Shown in pieces: positions 51,104 through 61,135 of a stretch of DNA of 64,000 nt. Position 1 is the first letter of the stretch. Every line of letters begins with the position of its first letter. Location: assembly GCF_000252445.1 (NCBI RefSeq), contig NC_017790.1, forward strand, positions 1,160,501-1,224,500, given 5' to 3'. A model generated the notes under the pieces. It saw only the letters and a program-made list of their open reading frames with translations. It had not been told where the DNA came from and ran no database searches. This stretch comes from Deinococcus gobiensis I-0 (GTDB lineage: Bacteria > Deinococcota > Deinococci > Deinococcales > Deinococcaceae). A program made the position numbers and the translations under genes.

Positions 51104-51132
51104 TTGACACCCTGAAGTTTCACTGGTACATT
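51104..51132 (+). promoter_or_regulatory. Consensus promoter of the tRNA-Ile gene
   Basis: -35 TTGACA (51104-51109), 17-nt spacer, -10 TACATT (51127-51132). It is the best sigma-70-type promoter in the window. Confidence 0.85.
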
Positions 51133-51168
51133 AACTCCCGCCCAACCGGCGAGACCCGGTGGCGAGAC

Positions 51169-51245
<77 letters not shown>

Positions 51246-51250
51246 AGAGA

Positions 51251-51284
51251 GAACAACCCCGTCACCGACGGGGTTGTTCGTTTT
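51251..51284 (+). terminator. Rho-independent terminator of the tRNA-Ile gene
   Basis: 13-bp stem GAACAACCCCGTC/GACGGGGTTGTTC with an ACC loop, then GTTTT. Confidence 0.92.
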
Positions 51285-51339
51285 GCCTGTGTAGGCACAG
51301 GCGGCCCGCAGTTCCGGGGAGCGGTCGCCCCCGCGCTTC

Positions 51340-51755
51340 TCAGGGGGCCTGGAGAACCACCGCTTCCGGCTCCGGCAGCAGCGTGATGGTGACGAGCAGC
51401 TCCGGCCCCTTGCCCTCACCGAAGGCGAAAGCCCCCGAGGCCACCTCCTCGTCGCCCCAGGCGGTCACCTGCCGCGCCGCGTAGGCCCGGTCCAGGCGCC
51501 CGCGGGTTTCGGCAGGCGAGCGGGTCAGGCGGCCGCAGGCCAGATGCGTGCCGGCGGCGTTCAGGTCGGCCAGCTGGGCCGCGCTCAGCAGCTCGTCGCA
51601 GCCGGTGGGGGTGGCCTGGGCGGTCGCCAGCACCTGCGCCGCCGCCCGCCCGAAGTCGGCGCGGGTCTGCGAGTCCCGCCGATCGCAGCCGCTCAGGAGG
51701 GCCAGCGCGGCCAGCAGTCCGGGGCCGGCGTACCGGCCCACGCGGCGGGCCCCAC

Positions 51756-51759
<4 letters not shown>
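51340..51759 (-). CDS. Lipoprotein of unknown function
   Basis: 139 aa from a GTG that overlaps the upstream TGA (GTGA). N-terminal hydrophobic stretch with lipobox LLSGC near residue 20, a charged start DRRDSQTRADF, then GCDELLSAAQLADLNAAGTHLACG with two Cys and a beta-rich end (GPELLVTITLLPEPEAVVL). Not recognised. Third gene of the Asp23/FakA-like operon. Confidence 0.65.
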
Positions 51760-53370
<1,611 letters not shown>

Positions 53371-53378
<8 letters not shown>

Positions 53379-53703
53379 GCTGCACCCCCACGGCGTGGAC
53401 ACGGGTGGCGGCGAGTTCGATGCCGGCCTGGTTCTTGACGACGTGCTCGACCCGTTCGGTGATGTTGCGCGCCACCGTCGGGATGCTCACGCCGTAGGCC
53501 GCCACGACGTAGAGGTCGGCGGTGAAGCGCCCCCCCTCCTTGCCGATCACCACGCCCTCGCTGGCGTTGGCCCGGCCCAGCACGCGGTACAGGCCCTCCT
53601 TGAGGTTGGCCGGGGCCATGCCCACCACGCCCGGAATCTCGTGGGCGGTGAGCCCGATGAGGGACGCCAGGGCGCCCTCGGTGATCTGTATGCTGCCACT
53701 CAC
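53371..53703 (-). CDS. Asp23/Gls24-family envelope stress protein
   Basis: 110 aa from a GTG at 53703. GSIQITEGALASLIGLTAHEIPGVVGMAPANLKEG opens the Asp23 domain and ends with VPTVARNITERVEHVVKNQAGIELAATRVHAVGV-type strands and helices. Asp23 proteins associate with the membrane and are linked to envelope and alkaline stress. It precedes the FakA-like gene, a common linkage. A TATACT -10 lies 10 nt upstream of the start. Confidence 0.88.
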
Positions 53704-53713
53704 AGTAAGCCGG

Positions 53714-53719
53714 AGTATA
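53714..53719 (-). promoter_or_regulatory. -10 element of the Asp23-FakA operon
   Basis: TATACT on the minus strand, 10 nt upstream of the GTG at 53703. Confidence 0.5.
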
Positions 53720-53731
53720 GAGCAGTTCTCG

Positions 53732-53773
53732 GAATGACGGCGCCGGAACGGAAGGCTTCCGGCGCCGTCATTC
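53732..53773. promoter_or_regulatory. 17-bp perfect inverted repeat in the divergent Asp23/aminopeptidase region
   Basis: Arms GAATGACGGCGCCGGAA (53732-53748) and TTCCGGCGCCGTCATTC (53757-53773), loop CGGAAGGC. One arm lies where the -35 of the Asp23 promoter should be. It may be an operator, a hairpin in the aminopeptidase mRNA leader, or a terminator-like barrier between the divergent units. Confidence 0.55.
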
Positions 53774-53917
53774 TCCGTCCTGCTCATCCAAATTCGGTCG
53801 TTCCGCCCGGTCTCGGAGGCGGGCTCTTGACGACAGGTGCTCTGCGGCACGGCCCCGAATCCGGTTTCGCCGGACACCTGCGGCGGGCATCGGGGCCGCG
53901 CGTGCTCTACTCGCGCC

Positions 53918-55279
53918 ATGCAACTCACAGACCGGCTGGACGCGGCAGACCTCACGCTGGCGTTCGTGACGCAGGACGCGGCCCTCTCCGGGCGCCTGAC
54001 CCGTGGCCTGAAGCCCGGCGAGGTGCGCCTGATCCGCCGGGGCGAAACCGGCGACGAGGCCCTGGCCCTGGCCCCCACGGGCGCTGCCGAGGCCCGGGAC
54101 CTGGGCGCGGCCCTGAGCAGGCTGGCGGGCGAGCTGCGCGCCACAGGTGTGCAGGTGCCCGCGACCACGTACGCCGCCGCCCTGGCCGGCGCGGCGCTCG
54201 CGGCCGGCTGGCAGGACCGCCGCTACAAGGGCGAGCCGAAGGACGGACCCGCGCCCAGGGCCCACCTGGCCGTCGAGGGACTGGCGGGTGAGGACGCCGC
54301 GCGCGTCCGTGCCCTGGCCGCCGGGGTGGGCTTCGCCCGCGAACTGGTGAGCGCCCCCGCCAACGTCCTGAACCCGGCCACGCTGGCGCGCGAGGCCCGT
54401 GGCCTGGAGCGGCTCGGCCTGGACGTGGACGTGTGGGACGGCGACGACATCACGGCGCGGGGCATGGGCCTGCTCATGGCCGTGGCGGCGGGCAGCGCGA
54501 CCGGCCCCCGCCTGATCCGCGTGACCCTGCCGGCGCGCGGCGTCACCGCAGGGGCACTGCCCCGGCACGTCATCGCGCTCGTCGGCAAGGGCATCACCTT
54601 CGATACCGGGGGGTACAGCATCAAGCCGGCGGCGGGCATGTACGGCATGAAGGGCGACATGGGCGGCGCGGCCGCGGTGCTGGGGGCCATGCGCGCCCTG
54701 GGCGAACTGCGCGCGCACCTCCCGGAGGGCGTCGAGGTGCGGGCCTACGTCGCCGCCGCCGAGAACATGGTCGGCCCCGACGCCATGCGCCCCGGCGATA
54801 TCTTCCGGGCGGCCAACGGGCTGAATGTCGAGGTCACGAACACCGACGCCGAGGGCCGCCTCGTGCTGGGCGACGCGCTGACGGTCGCCTGCGACGAGGG
54901 CGCGACCGAGGTCGTGGACCTCGCCACCCTGACCGGCGCGAAGGTCACGGCGCTGGGGAGCGACATCGCCGCGCTGTTTTCCAGCGACGCGGCGCTCACC
55001 GCCCGCATCCAGGTGGGGGCCGAGGCGGCCGGCGAGTTCGTGTGGGAACTGCCGCTGCATCAGCCCTACCTGAAAGCCTTCCAGAAGGCCACCATCGCCG
55101 ACCTGAAAAACAGCGACCTCGTGCCGGCGGGGGGCAGCATCAAGGCGGCGCTGTTTCTCCAGCAGTTCGTGACGCGGCCCTGGGCGCACATCGACATCGC
55201 GGGCAACGCCATGCAGGGCGAAGCTGCGACCGGTTGGGGTGTGGGAACCCTGGTCGAGTACGTGCTGGCCCCCCGCTGA
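53918..55279 (+). CDS. M17-family leucyl aminopeptidase
   Basis: 453 aa. Metal ligands and catalytic residues: Lys and Asp in ALVGKGITFDTGGYSIKP, MKGDMGGAAAVLGAM, and Asp/Glu in TNTDAEGRLVLGDAL; AENMVGPDAMRPGDIF follows the pattern. It removes N-terminal residues, Leu preferred, with two divalent metals, usually as a hexamer. The ATG at 53918 (MQLTDRL) is preferred to earlier in-frame codons because of TCTACT 6 nt upstream. Confidence 0.92.
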   Translation: MQLTDRLDAADLTLAFVTQDAALSGRLTRGLKPGEVRLIRRGETGDEALALAPTGAAEARDLGAALSRLAGELRATGVQVPATTYAAALAGAALAAGWQDRRYKGEPKDGPAPRAHLAVEGLAGEDAARVRALAAGVGFARELVSAPANVLNPATLAREARGLERLGLDVDVWDGDDITARGMGLLMAVAAGSATGPRLIRVTLPARGVTAGALPRHVIALVGKGITFDTGGYSIKPAAGMYGMKGDMGGAAAVLGAMRALGELRAHLPEGVEVRAYVAAAENMVGPDAMRPGDIFRAANGLNVEVTNTDAEGRLVLGDALTVACDEGATEVVDLATLTGAKVTALGSDIAALFSSDAALTARIQVGAEAAGEFVWELPLHQPYLKAFQKATIADLKNSDLVPAGGSIKAALFLQQFVTRPWAHIDIAGNAMQGEAATGWGVGTLVEYVLAPR

Positions 55280-55403
55280 GGGCCGGAGCCTGAGCGCCGG
55301 GGGCCGGGAAATGCCGGTCCGGCCCCGGTCAGTTGACGCTCCATTCATCTGGCGAAATGGGTCACATCCCCGTGATCTCTGGCCGGGTAGGCTGGGAAAG
55401 TCT

Positions 55404-57386
55404 GTGAACGTTCCCCCTCCTTATGGTGGCCGCTGGCCCTTCAACTGGCCGGGCGTGCTGCTGACGTTGGGCGGCTACGGTCTCACCTTCGCCGTGTTCG
55501 TGCAGATGGTGCGGCAGATGCCGGGGGCCGTCTTCCAGCCGACGATCCTGGGATTCGGCCACCTGGTCGTCACGCTGCTCCTGATCGTCTGCACGCTGTG
55601 GATGATCGCCTTCGCCTACGGGTTCCGAATCCGCGTGACGGTCCTCCAGGGCATCGTCACGGGGATGCTGGCCGACCTGCTGTTCCTGCGGGGGGTGCGC
55701 GCCCTGTACGGCGTCGCCGGAGCGGAATCGCTGATCGATCTCGGGCTCATGCTCGTCGCGGCCGTCAGCCTGATCCTGCTCGTGACCGGCAACAACACCG
55801 AGAATCTGCGCCGCGAGCGACAGGAGCGTCAGGCCCAGGAAACCGACGTGCTGACGGGGCAGCTCAACCGCCGGGGTGTGGCGCGGCGCTACTCGGCCCT
55901 GCCCACCGACACCGCCCTGACGGTCGTGATGATCGATCTCAACGACCTCAAGGGCATCAACGACCTGGGGGGCCACAGCCTGGGCGACCACCACCTGCGC
56001 GCCACGGCGCAGGCGCTTCAGGGCCACCTCCCGCCCGGGGCCTTTCTGGGCCGCTGGGGCGGCGACGAGTTCGTGGCCGTCCTGCCGGGCCACGGCGACG
56101 TGACGGCCGTGTTCGGGCCGGTGCAGGCGCAGGTCCCGCACCCCAGCGGCCGGACGCTGCCCTTCGCCTACGGCTCGGCGCAGGTGACGGCTTCCATGCC
56201 GCTCGACCGGGCGCTGGCCCTGGCCGACCAGCAGATGTACGAGGACAAGGCCGGCGCGGGGCGCGCGGCGGGCGACCCGGAGGCGGGCGAGGGCGTGGCC
56301 GACTTTCCCCACTTCCTGCTGGGCCTGAATTCGCTGCCGGCCATTCTGGAACGGGGCCTGAGCCGCGCGGCGATCCTCGCGGGCTTCGAGGAGTGGATGT
56401 ACGTCGAGCGGGACATGGACCGGATTTTCAGCCGGGATGCCCACAACGCCCGGCTGGAGGCCGGGGTCCGGATATCGATGGCGCGGCCGGGCAGCATGAC
56501 TTCCCAGGTCATGACGCTGGGGCAGTCCCTGTGGGCGGCCGACTACGAGCGCAGCCCCTATGCCCAGACCGACTGGATCGAGCGGGGCCTCAAGAGCATC
56601 GTGATGACGCCGGTGCTGGAACACGGTCAGGTGCGCGGGCTGGTGGCCTTCTTCAACCACCGGACCTGGCATTCCGTGACCCCCAAGGCGCGCCAGCTGC
56701 TCGGCGCGGTGGCGACCCACCTGGGCCACCAGCTCGAACGGGACGCGGTGGTCGAGCGCCTGGAAAGCTCGGTCGAGGCGACCCTGACCGGCCTGGGCAC
56801 CATCCTGGAGGCCCGCGACCTGGAGACGGCCGGTCACACCGAGCGGGTGGTGTCGCTGGCGCTGCGGCTGGGCAAGGCGGCGGGACTGGACGAGGACGCG
56901 CTGCACGACCTGCGCCTGGGGGCCTACCTGCACGACATGGGCAAACTGGCGATTCCCGACCGCGTGCTGCTCAAGCCGGGGCCGCTCGACCCCGCCGAGT
57001 GGCGGCTGATGCAGACCCACAGCCGCGAGGGCGCCCTGATGGCGGCGCGTCTGCCGGCCCTCTCGCCGGCCGTGATCGAACTGGTGCGCAGCCACCACGA
57101 GCGCTGGGACGGTCAGGGCTACCCGGACGGCCTGGCAGGCGAGGGGGTACCCCTTCTTGCCCGCATCTTCGCGCTGTGCGACGTCTACGACGCCCTGACG
57201 CACGCCCGGCCCTACAAGCCGGCCTGGACCCCCGGGGCCGCGCGCGCCGAGCTCGCCGCGCAGGCCGGCCGGCAGTTCGACCCGGCCCTGACGGCCCTGT
57301 TCCTGCGCGACGTGCTGGGCGAAGGCGGGGACGGAGGCGAAGATGCGCCCGGGCCCCCCGCGCCGGGGCGCTCGCCTTCGCCCTGA
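55404..57386 (+). CDS. Hybrid GGDEF / GAF / HD-GYP c-di-GMP signalling protein
   Basis: 660 aa from a GTG. Three to four N-terminal TM helices (about 15-130); a GGDEF domain (about 135-290) with an intact active site GRWGGDEFVAVL and ATAQALQGHL; a GAF-like segment (about 315-450); an HD-GYP domain (about 460-640) with HDMGKLAIPD and HHERWDGQGYPDGLAGEGVPLLARI, also intact. It may both make and degrade c-di-GMP or switch between them. A TAGGCT box is 10 nt before the GTG. Confidence 0.9.
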   Translation: MNVPPPYGGRWPFNWPGVLLTLGGYGLTFAVFVQMVRQMPGAVFQPTILGFGHLVVTLLLIVCTLWMIAFAYGFRIRVTVLQGIVTGMLADLLFLRGVRALYGVAGAESLIDLGLMLVAAVSLILLVTGNNTENLRRERQERQAQETDVLTGQLNRRGVARRYSALPTDTALTVVMIDLNDLKGINDLGGHSLGDHHLRATAQALQGHLPPGAFLGRWGGDEFVAVLPGHGDVTAVFGPVQAQVPHPSGRTLPFAYGSAQVTASMPLDRALALADQQMYEDKAGAGRAAGDPEAGEGVADFPHFLLGLNSLPAILERGLSRAAILAGFEEWMYVERDMDRIFSRDAHNARLEAGVRISMARPGSMTSQVMTLGQSLWAADYERSPYAQTDWIERGLKSIVMTPVLEHGQVRGLVAFFNHRTWHSVTPKARQLLGAVATHLGHQLERDAVVERLESSVEATLTGLGTILEARDLETAGHTERVVSLALRLGKAAGLDEDALHDLRLGAYLHDMGKLAIPDRVLLKPGPLDPAEWRLMQTHSREGALMAARLPALSPAVIELVRSHHERWDGQGYPDGLAGEGVPLLARIFALCDVYDALTHARPYKPAWTPGAARAELAAQAGRQFDPALTALFLRDVLGEGGDGGEDAPGPPAPGRSPSP

Positions 57387-57436
57387 CAGGCCGCCGCGCC
57401 GCCAGAGCGAAGGCGAGGCGGGGGCGGGGCCGACGA

Positions 57437-58357
57437 CTAGAGCGCGGGGTCCAGGCGGCCGCGCAGCAGCAGCCGCATCCGCTGACCCAGGCGCTTGTAG
57501 ACGGGCGGGGCGTAGTGCTCGCGGAAGTCCACGGTGGCCTCCTCGCTGCCCACGTCATGGCCGTACTTCTCGGTCAGGAAGTAGCGGTGGTCCATGATCC
57601 ACAGGTACAGGTCGGCCTCGGTGCGGCCCGGAAAGCGGTACATCACGTCGTGCAGGTCGAGGTTCTCGACGATCCGCAGGTACAGGCGGCAGTACCAGCT
57701 CTCGACCGCCTCCTCCCAGGTGACGGGCGGCCGGCCTTCCCGCCCCGGCTTGCGGTCGAGGAAATACTGCCGGGTCCGGATGTGTTCCAGCAGCTTCTCG
57801 TAGCGCCCCGGCGTCGTGAACATGATGGGCCGGTGGCCCGGCACCACGTGGTCGAGGTCGGTGGCCTTGAGGAACTGCGCGTACTCGCCCTTGATGATCA
57901 GGTCCTTGAGGGTGTCGCCCTCGTCGGGCGGGACGGTCACGTTCAGTTCGATCACGTAGGCGTCGATGTACTTCTGGCCCTGTCGCCGCGCCACCGAGAC
58001 GCGGTGGTTGCCGTCCTTGACGAAGTACAGTTCGCCGACCTTGTACACCTGAATGGGGGGCAGTTCCTTGCCCTGGAGCTGCGCCGAGCGCACGCCGACC
58101 CAGCGCTCGTCGAGGTGTTTTTCCTTGGGGAGGTAATGGCGGTCGAACTCGCGGTAGCGGTCCACCGACCCGATGATGTGGTCCACCTCGATGGTCTGGA
58201 GGCCCAGCGTATGCTCGCCGTCGGGGGCGAGGTGGCGCACCCAGTCGAAGGGCAGCAGCTCGTTGGGCTGACGGCGCAGCACCGCGAGCAGGTCGCGCAC
58301 GTCGCTGGCGAAGCGGGCGCGCTCGACCTCATGTTTGGCCTGGTTGAAAAAGGACAT
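57437..58357 (-). CDS. ParB-like nuclease-domain protein
   Basis: 306 aa. The N-terminal half has the ParB/sulfiredoxin-like core LPPIQVYKVGELYFVKDGNHRVSVARRQG, with the Gly-Asn-His-Arg phosphate/CTP-type motif. The C-terminal half (HIRTRQYFLDRKPGREGRPPVTWEEAVESWYCRLYLRIVE) is an all-helical region not recognised. Such proteins occur in Deinococcus and Chloroflexi without a partition role assigned. AAGGAG lies before the ATG, so translation is conventional. Confidence 0.7.
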   Translation of the reverse strand: MSFFNQAKHEVERARFASDVRDLLAVLRRQPNELLPFDWVRHLAPDGEHTLGLQTIEVDHIIGSVDRYREFDRHYLPKEKHLDERWVGVRSAQLQGKELPPIQVYKVGELYFVKDGNHRVSVARRQGQKYIDAYVIELNVTVPPDEGDTLKDLIIKGEYAQFLKATDLDHVVPGHRPIMFTTPGRYEKLLEHIRTRQYFLDRKPGREGRPPVTWEEAVESWYCRLYLRIVENLDLHDVMYRFPGRTEADLYLWIMDHRYFLTEKYGHDVGSEEATVDFREHYAPPVYKRLGQRMRLLLRGRLDPAL

Positions 58358-58510
58358 GCGGGCAACTCCTTGAGCAAGCGAGTATCGGCCGGGGCATGTT
58401 CGAACGGGGGAGTATGGGGAACCCCGGTCTCTATGTCCACTCTACACCGCTGGCCTGTCCGGAGTCTGATGGCCGCTGGGGGAACGTGCCGGGGGGCGGG
58501 GCGCAGGGGC

Positions 58511-58516
58511 TATGCT
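58511..58516 (+). promoter_or_regulatory. -10 element of the DMT transporter gene
   Basis: TATGCT, 7 nt upstream of the GTG at 58524. Confidence 0.5.
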
Positions 58517-58523
58517 GCGCCGC

Positions 58524-59432
58524 GTGTCCGCTCCTCCTGTTCCTGCCGCGCCCGCCACCCGCCTGACCCTGCCGGTGCTGGTCTGTCTGGCGCTGGTGTA
58601 TGTGGTGTGGGGCAGCACCTATTTCGGGATCAAGGTCGCCATCGAGACGCTGCCGCCCCTGGGCATGCTGGGGGTCCGCTTCGCGCTGGCAGGGGCGGTC
58701 CTGATGCTCGCGCTGCGGCTGCGCGGCGCGGCCCTGCCCACGGCGCGGGAATGGGCGGCCTCGGCGGCGGTGGGGCTGCTGCTGCTGGGCGGCGGCACCG
58801 GACTGGTCACGCTGGCCGAGCGCGAGGCGAGCAGTTCGGTCGCGGCGATGGTCATCGCGGTCTCGCCCCTCTTCGCGGCCGTGTTCGCGCGGCTGTGGGG
58901 CGAGAAGACCGGCGGGCGCGAGTGGCTGGGTATCGGGGTGGGGCTGCTGGGCATCGCCCTGCTGAACGTGGGTGAGCTGCGCGCCACGCCGCTCGCGGCC
59001 TTTCTGCTCGTGCTGGCGCCGCTGTGCTGGACCTTCGGCAGCCAGTGGTCGCGTCACCTGCACCTGCCGCGCGGCCTGATGGCGAGCGCCGCCGAGATGC
59101 TGACCGGCGGGGCGCTGCTGCTGCTCCTGAGCGCCGCGACGGGCGAGCGCTGGCACACGCCGAGCGCCGCGAGCCTATGGGCGCTGGCGTACCTGACGGT
59201 CTTCGGCAGCCTGGTCGCCTACAGCGCGTACATGTACCTCGTCGAGCACACCCGCCCCGCCCTGGCGACGAGTTACGCCTACGTGAACCCGGTGGTGGCG
59301 GTGCTGCTGGGCGTGGGTCTGGGCGGCGAGCAGCTCGGGGCGCTGGGCTGGGCCGCGCTGGCGGTCATCCTGGGCGGGGTGGTGCTCGTGGCGTGGCCGC
59401 GCCCGGCCGCCGCCGCGCCCCAGGAGCCATAA
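58524..59432 (+). CDS. EamA/DMT-superfamily transporter
   Basis: 302 aa, ten hydrophobic helices in two EamA repeats (LALVYVVWGSTYFGIKVAIETLPPLGMLGVRF and the second LAPLCWTFGSQWSRHL ... SLVAYSAYMYLVEHTRPALATSYAYVNPVVAVLLG). The VWGSTYFGI start matches YedA-like exporters of amino acids or metabolites. The leaderless GTG at 58524 is chosen over the ATG at 58514, which overlaps the -10 box. Confidence 0.88.
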   Translation: MSAPPVPAAPATRLTLPVLVCLALVYVVWGSTYFGIKVAIETLPPLGMLGVRFALAGAVLMLALRLRGAALPTAREWAASAAVGLLLLGGGTGLVTLAEREASSSVAAMVIAVSPLFAAVFARLWGEKTGGREWLGIGVGLLGIALLNVGELRATPLAAFLLVLAPLCWTFGSQWSRHLHLPRGLMASAAEMLTGGALLLLLSAATGERWHTPSAASLWALAYLTVFGSLVAYSAYMYLVEHTRPALATSYAYVNPVVAVLLGVGLGGEQLGALGWAALAVILGGVVLVAWPRPAAAAPQEP

Positions 59433-59487
59433 GGGCCGCTCAAGCCCGAAGGTAGGACGCGGCACCCCGCCCGCGCGGCCGGGCCGC

Positions 59488-59493
59488 TAGGCT
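59488..59493 (+). promoter_or_regulatory. -10 element of the sulfite-oxidase-like gene
   Basis: TAGGCT, 6 nt upstream of the ATG at 59500. Confidence 0.5.
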
Positions 59494-59499
59494 GCCCCC

Positions 59500-60096
59500 A
59501 TGCTTGGCAAGTTCTTCAAGAAACCGGCCGACGACATGGGGGGGCGCGTTCCGCCCGGCCAGACCCTCACCACCCGCTTTCCGGTCCTGACCTACGGCCC
59601 GGCGCAGCGCTACGCCCCGCAGGACGTGGTCGTGAAGATCACCGGCCTGGCCGAGGAAAAGACCTTCACCTGGGCCGACCTGCTGGCCCTGCCGCAGACC
59701 ACCCTGACCTACGACATCCACTGCGTGACCCACTGGAGCAAGCTCGACACGACCTGGACGGGCGTGCGCGTCACCGACCTGATGGAGCACCTCCAGCTCA
59801 AGCCCGGCGCGACCCACGTCATGCAGCACTCGGTCGGGGGCTATACCACCAACCTCAGCCTGGAAGACTTCGTGCGGCCCGAGAACCTGCTGGCCCACAC
59901 CTTCGGCGGCGAGCCGCTGGCGACCGAGCACGGCGGCCCGCTGCGGCTGGTCGTGCCGCACCTGTACTTCTGGAAGAGCGCCAAGTGGCTGACCGAACTG
60001 GAGTTCATGGACCGGGACCGCGCCGGCTTCTGGGAAAAGAACGGCTACCACATGCGCGGCGACCCCTTCAAGGAAGAGCGGTACGACGACGATTAA
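59500..60096 (+). CDS. Sulfite oxidase-like molybdopterin oxidoreductase
   Basis: 198 aa. Molybdopterin-binding sulfite oxidase fold: FTWADLLALPQTTLTYDIHCVTHWSKLDTTWTGVRVTDL includes the molybdenum cysteine (DIHCVTHWS), then HSVGGYTTNLSLED and GEPLATEHGGPLRLVVPHLYFWKSAKWL. It is shorter than MsrP/YedY and lacks a Tat signal, so it is probably cytoplasmic. Substrate unknown. Leaderless. Confidence 0.88.
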   Translation: MLGKFFKKPADDMGGRVPPGQTLTTRFPVLTYGPAQRYAPQDVVVKITGLAEEKTFTWADLLALPQTTLTYDIHCVTHWSKLDTTWTGVRVTDLMEHLQLKPGATHVMQHSVGGYTTNLSLEDFVRPENLLAHTFGGEPLATEHGGPLRLVVPHLYFWKSAKWLTELEFMDRDRAGFWEKNGYHMRGDPFKEERYDDD

Positions 60097-60142
60097 GCCG
60101 GGAACGACCGGGTCGGACCTGACCGGCGGCGGCGAGTACCTC

Positions 60143-60667
60143 GTGCCCGACGTGTTGGAGGAAGGCCTGACGCTGGTGCTGGTGGGCACCGCGCCCAGCC
60201 GCATCAGCGCGCGGGCACGGGCGTACTACGCCAACCCCAGCAACAAGTTCTGGCCGACACTGGCGGCCGTGGGCCTGACCCCCCGGCAGCTCGCGCCGCG
60301 CGAGTACGCCGAGCTGCCCCGCTACGGCATCGGGCTGACGGACGTCGCCAAGCGCCACAGCGGGGTAGATGCCGCCCTGCCCGGCGAGGCCTGGGCTCCC
60401 CACGAACTGCGCGGCAAGGTGCGGCGTTACCGGCCCCGGCTGGTGGCCTTCACCAGCAAGCGCGGCGCGGCCGAGACGCTGGGCGTGCCGACCGGCCGCC
60501 TGCCCTACGGCCCGCAGCCGGAGGGCCTGGAGGGCGCGGAACTGTGGGTGCTGCCCTCGACCAGCCCGCTGGGCCACACCCATTTCCAGCTCGGGCCGTG
60601 GGAGGCGCTCGCGGCGCGGGTCAGGGCGTTGCGGGCACAAGGGTCAGGCGGCACAGGTACCGGTTGA
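60143..60667 (+). CDS. Mismatch-specific DNA glycosylase (MUG/TDG-like)
   Basis: 174 aa from a GTG. LTLVLVGTAPSRISARARAYYANPSNKFWPTLAAVGLTP is the uracil-DNA-glycosylase-fold motif A (GTAPS) with the Asn-rich helix, and LWVLPSTSPLGHTHF is motif B, matching Mug of Deinococcus. It excises uracil or thymine from G mismatches. The frame stays open to an ATT at 60092 overlapping the previous TAA, adding KPGTTGSDLTGGGEYL; no ATG/GTG/TTG exists upstream of 60143, so the start is uncertain. Convergent 47-bp overlap with the GNAT gene. Confidence 0.82.
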   Translation: MPDVLEEGLTLVLVGTAPSRISARARAYYANPSNKFWPTLAAVGLTPRQLAPREYAELPRYGIGLTDVAKRHSGVDAALPGEAWAPHELRGKVRRYRPRLVAFTSKRGAAETLGVPTGRLPYGPQPEGLEGAELWVLPSTSPLGHTHFQLGPWEALAARVRALRAQGSGGTGTG

Positions 60668-61049
60668 TTCCCCAGGGCGAGGACGCCGCGCTGATCTCGA
60701 AGCCCACGCGGCGGTAGAAGCCCACCGCGCCGTCGTCCGTCTCGGCCCGGAGGGTCCGGACCTCCAGCGCGGCGGCGGCGGCGTACAGCAGCGCGCGGGC
60801 ATGGCCCTGCCCGGTGTGCGCCGGGGCCGTACCGATGTGCCGCAGCTCGGCGCTCCGGCCCCCATGGTCCAGGCGCAGGCCCGCCGCGCTGACCACCTCG
60901 TCGCCCGCTGCCCAGGCGAAGACCTGCCCGCCCGCCCCGCTGCGGTAGGCGGCCAGTTCCTGCCGGACCCGCCTGGGATCGGGAAACATGGCGCGGGCGA
61001 GCAGCGCCGTGAGGGCCGGGGTCAGGGCAGGGGAGACGAGCAGGGTCAT
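60621..61049 (-). CDS. GNAT-family N-acetyltransferase
   Basis: 142 aa. Acetyl-CoA motif A as LRHIGTAPAHTGQGHARALLYAAAAAL (the Q/R-x-x-G-x-G/A site), motif B as VGFYRRVGFEI. Substrate unknown. Its 3' end overlaps the mismatch glycosylase gene by 47 bp on the opposite strand. Confidence 0.85.
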   Translation of the reverse strand: MTLLVSPALTPALTALLARAMFPDPRRVRQELAAYRSGAGGQVFAWAAGDEVVSAAGLRLDHGGRSAELRHIGTAPAHTGQGHARALLYAAAAALEVRTLRAETDDGAVGFYRRVGFEISAASSPWGINRYLCRLTLVPATP

Positions 61050-61122
61050 GCCCCAGCATCGGGGGCGCGGGCTGCGGGCGGCATCGGCTGAAATGCGGAT
61101 GCGGGGGTTCCCGGCGCGCGGC

Positions 61123-61128
61123 TACGCT
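61123..61128 (+). promoter_or_regulatory. -10 element of the MFS gene
   Basis: TACGCT, 5 nt before ATG 61134 and 7 nt before GTG 61136. Confidence 0.45.
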
Positions 61129-61135
61129 GGACCAT

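Noticed and set aside
55598..58975. 1125-codon plus-strand ORF over the GGDEF/HD-GYP and ParB-like genes
   Set aside because: Frame +2 shadow crossing two real genes on different strands; Arg/Gly/Pro-rich without any motif.
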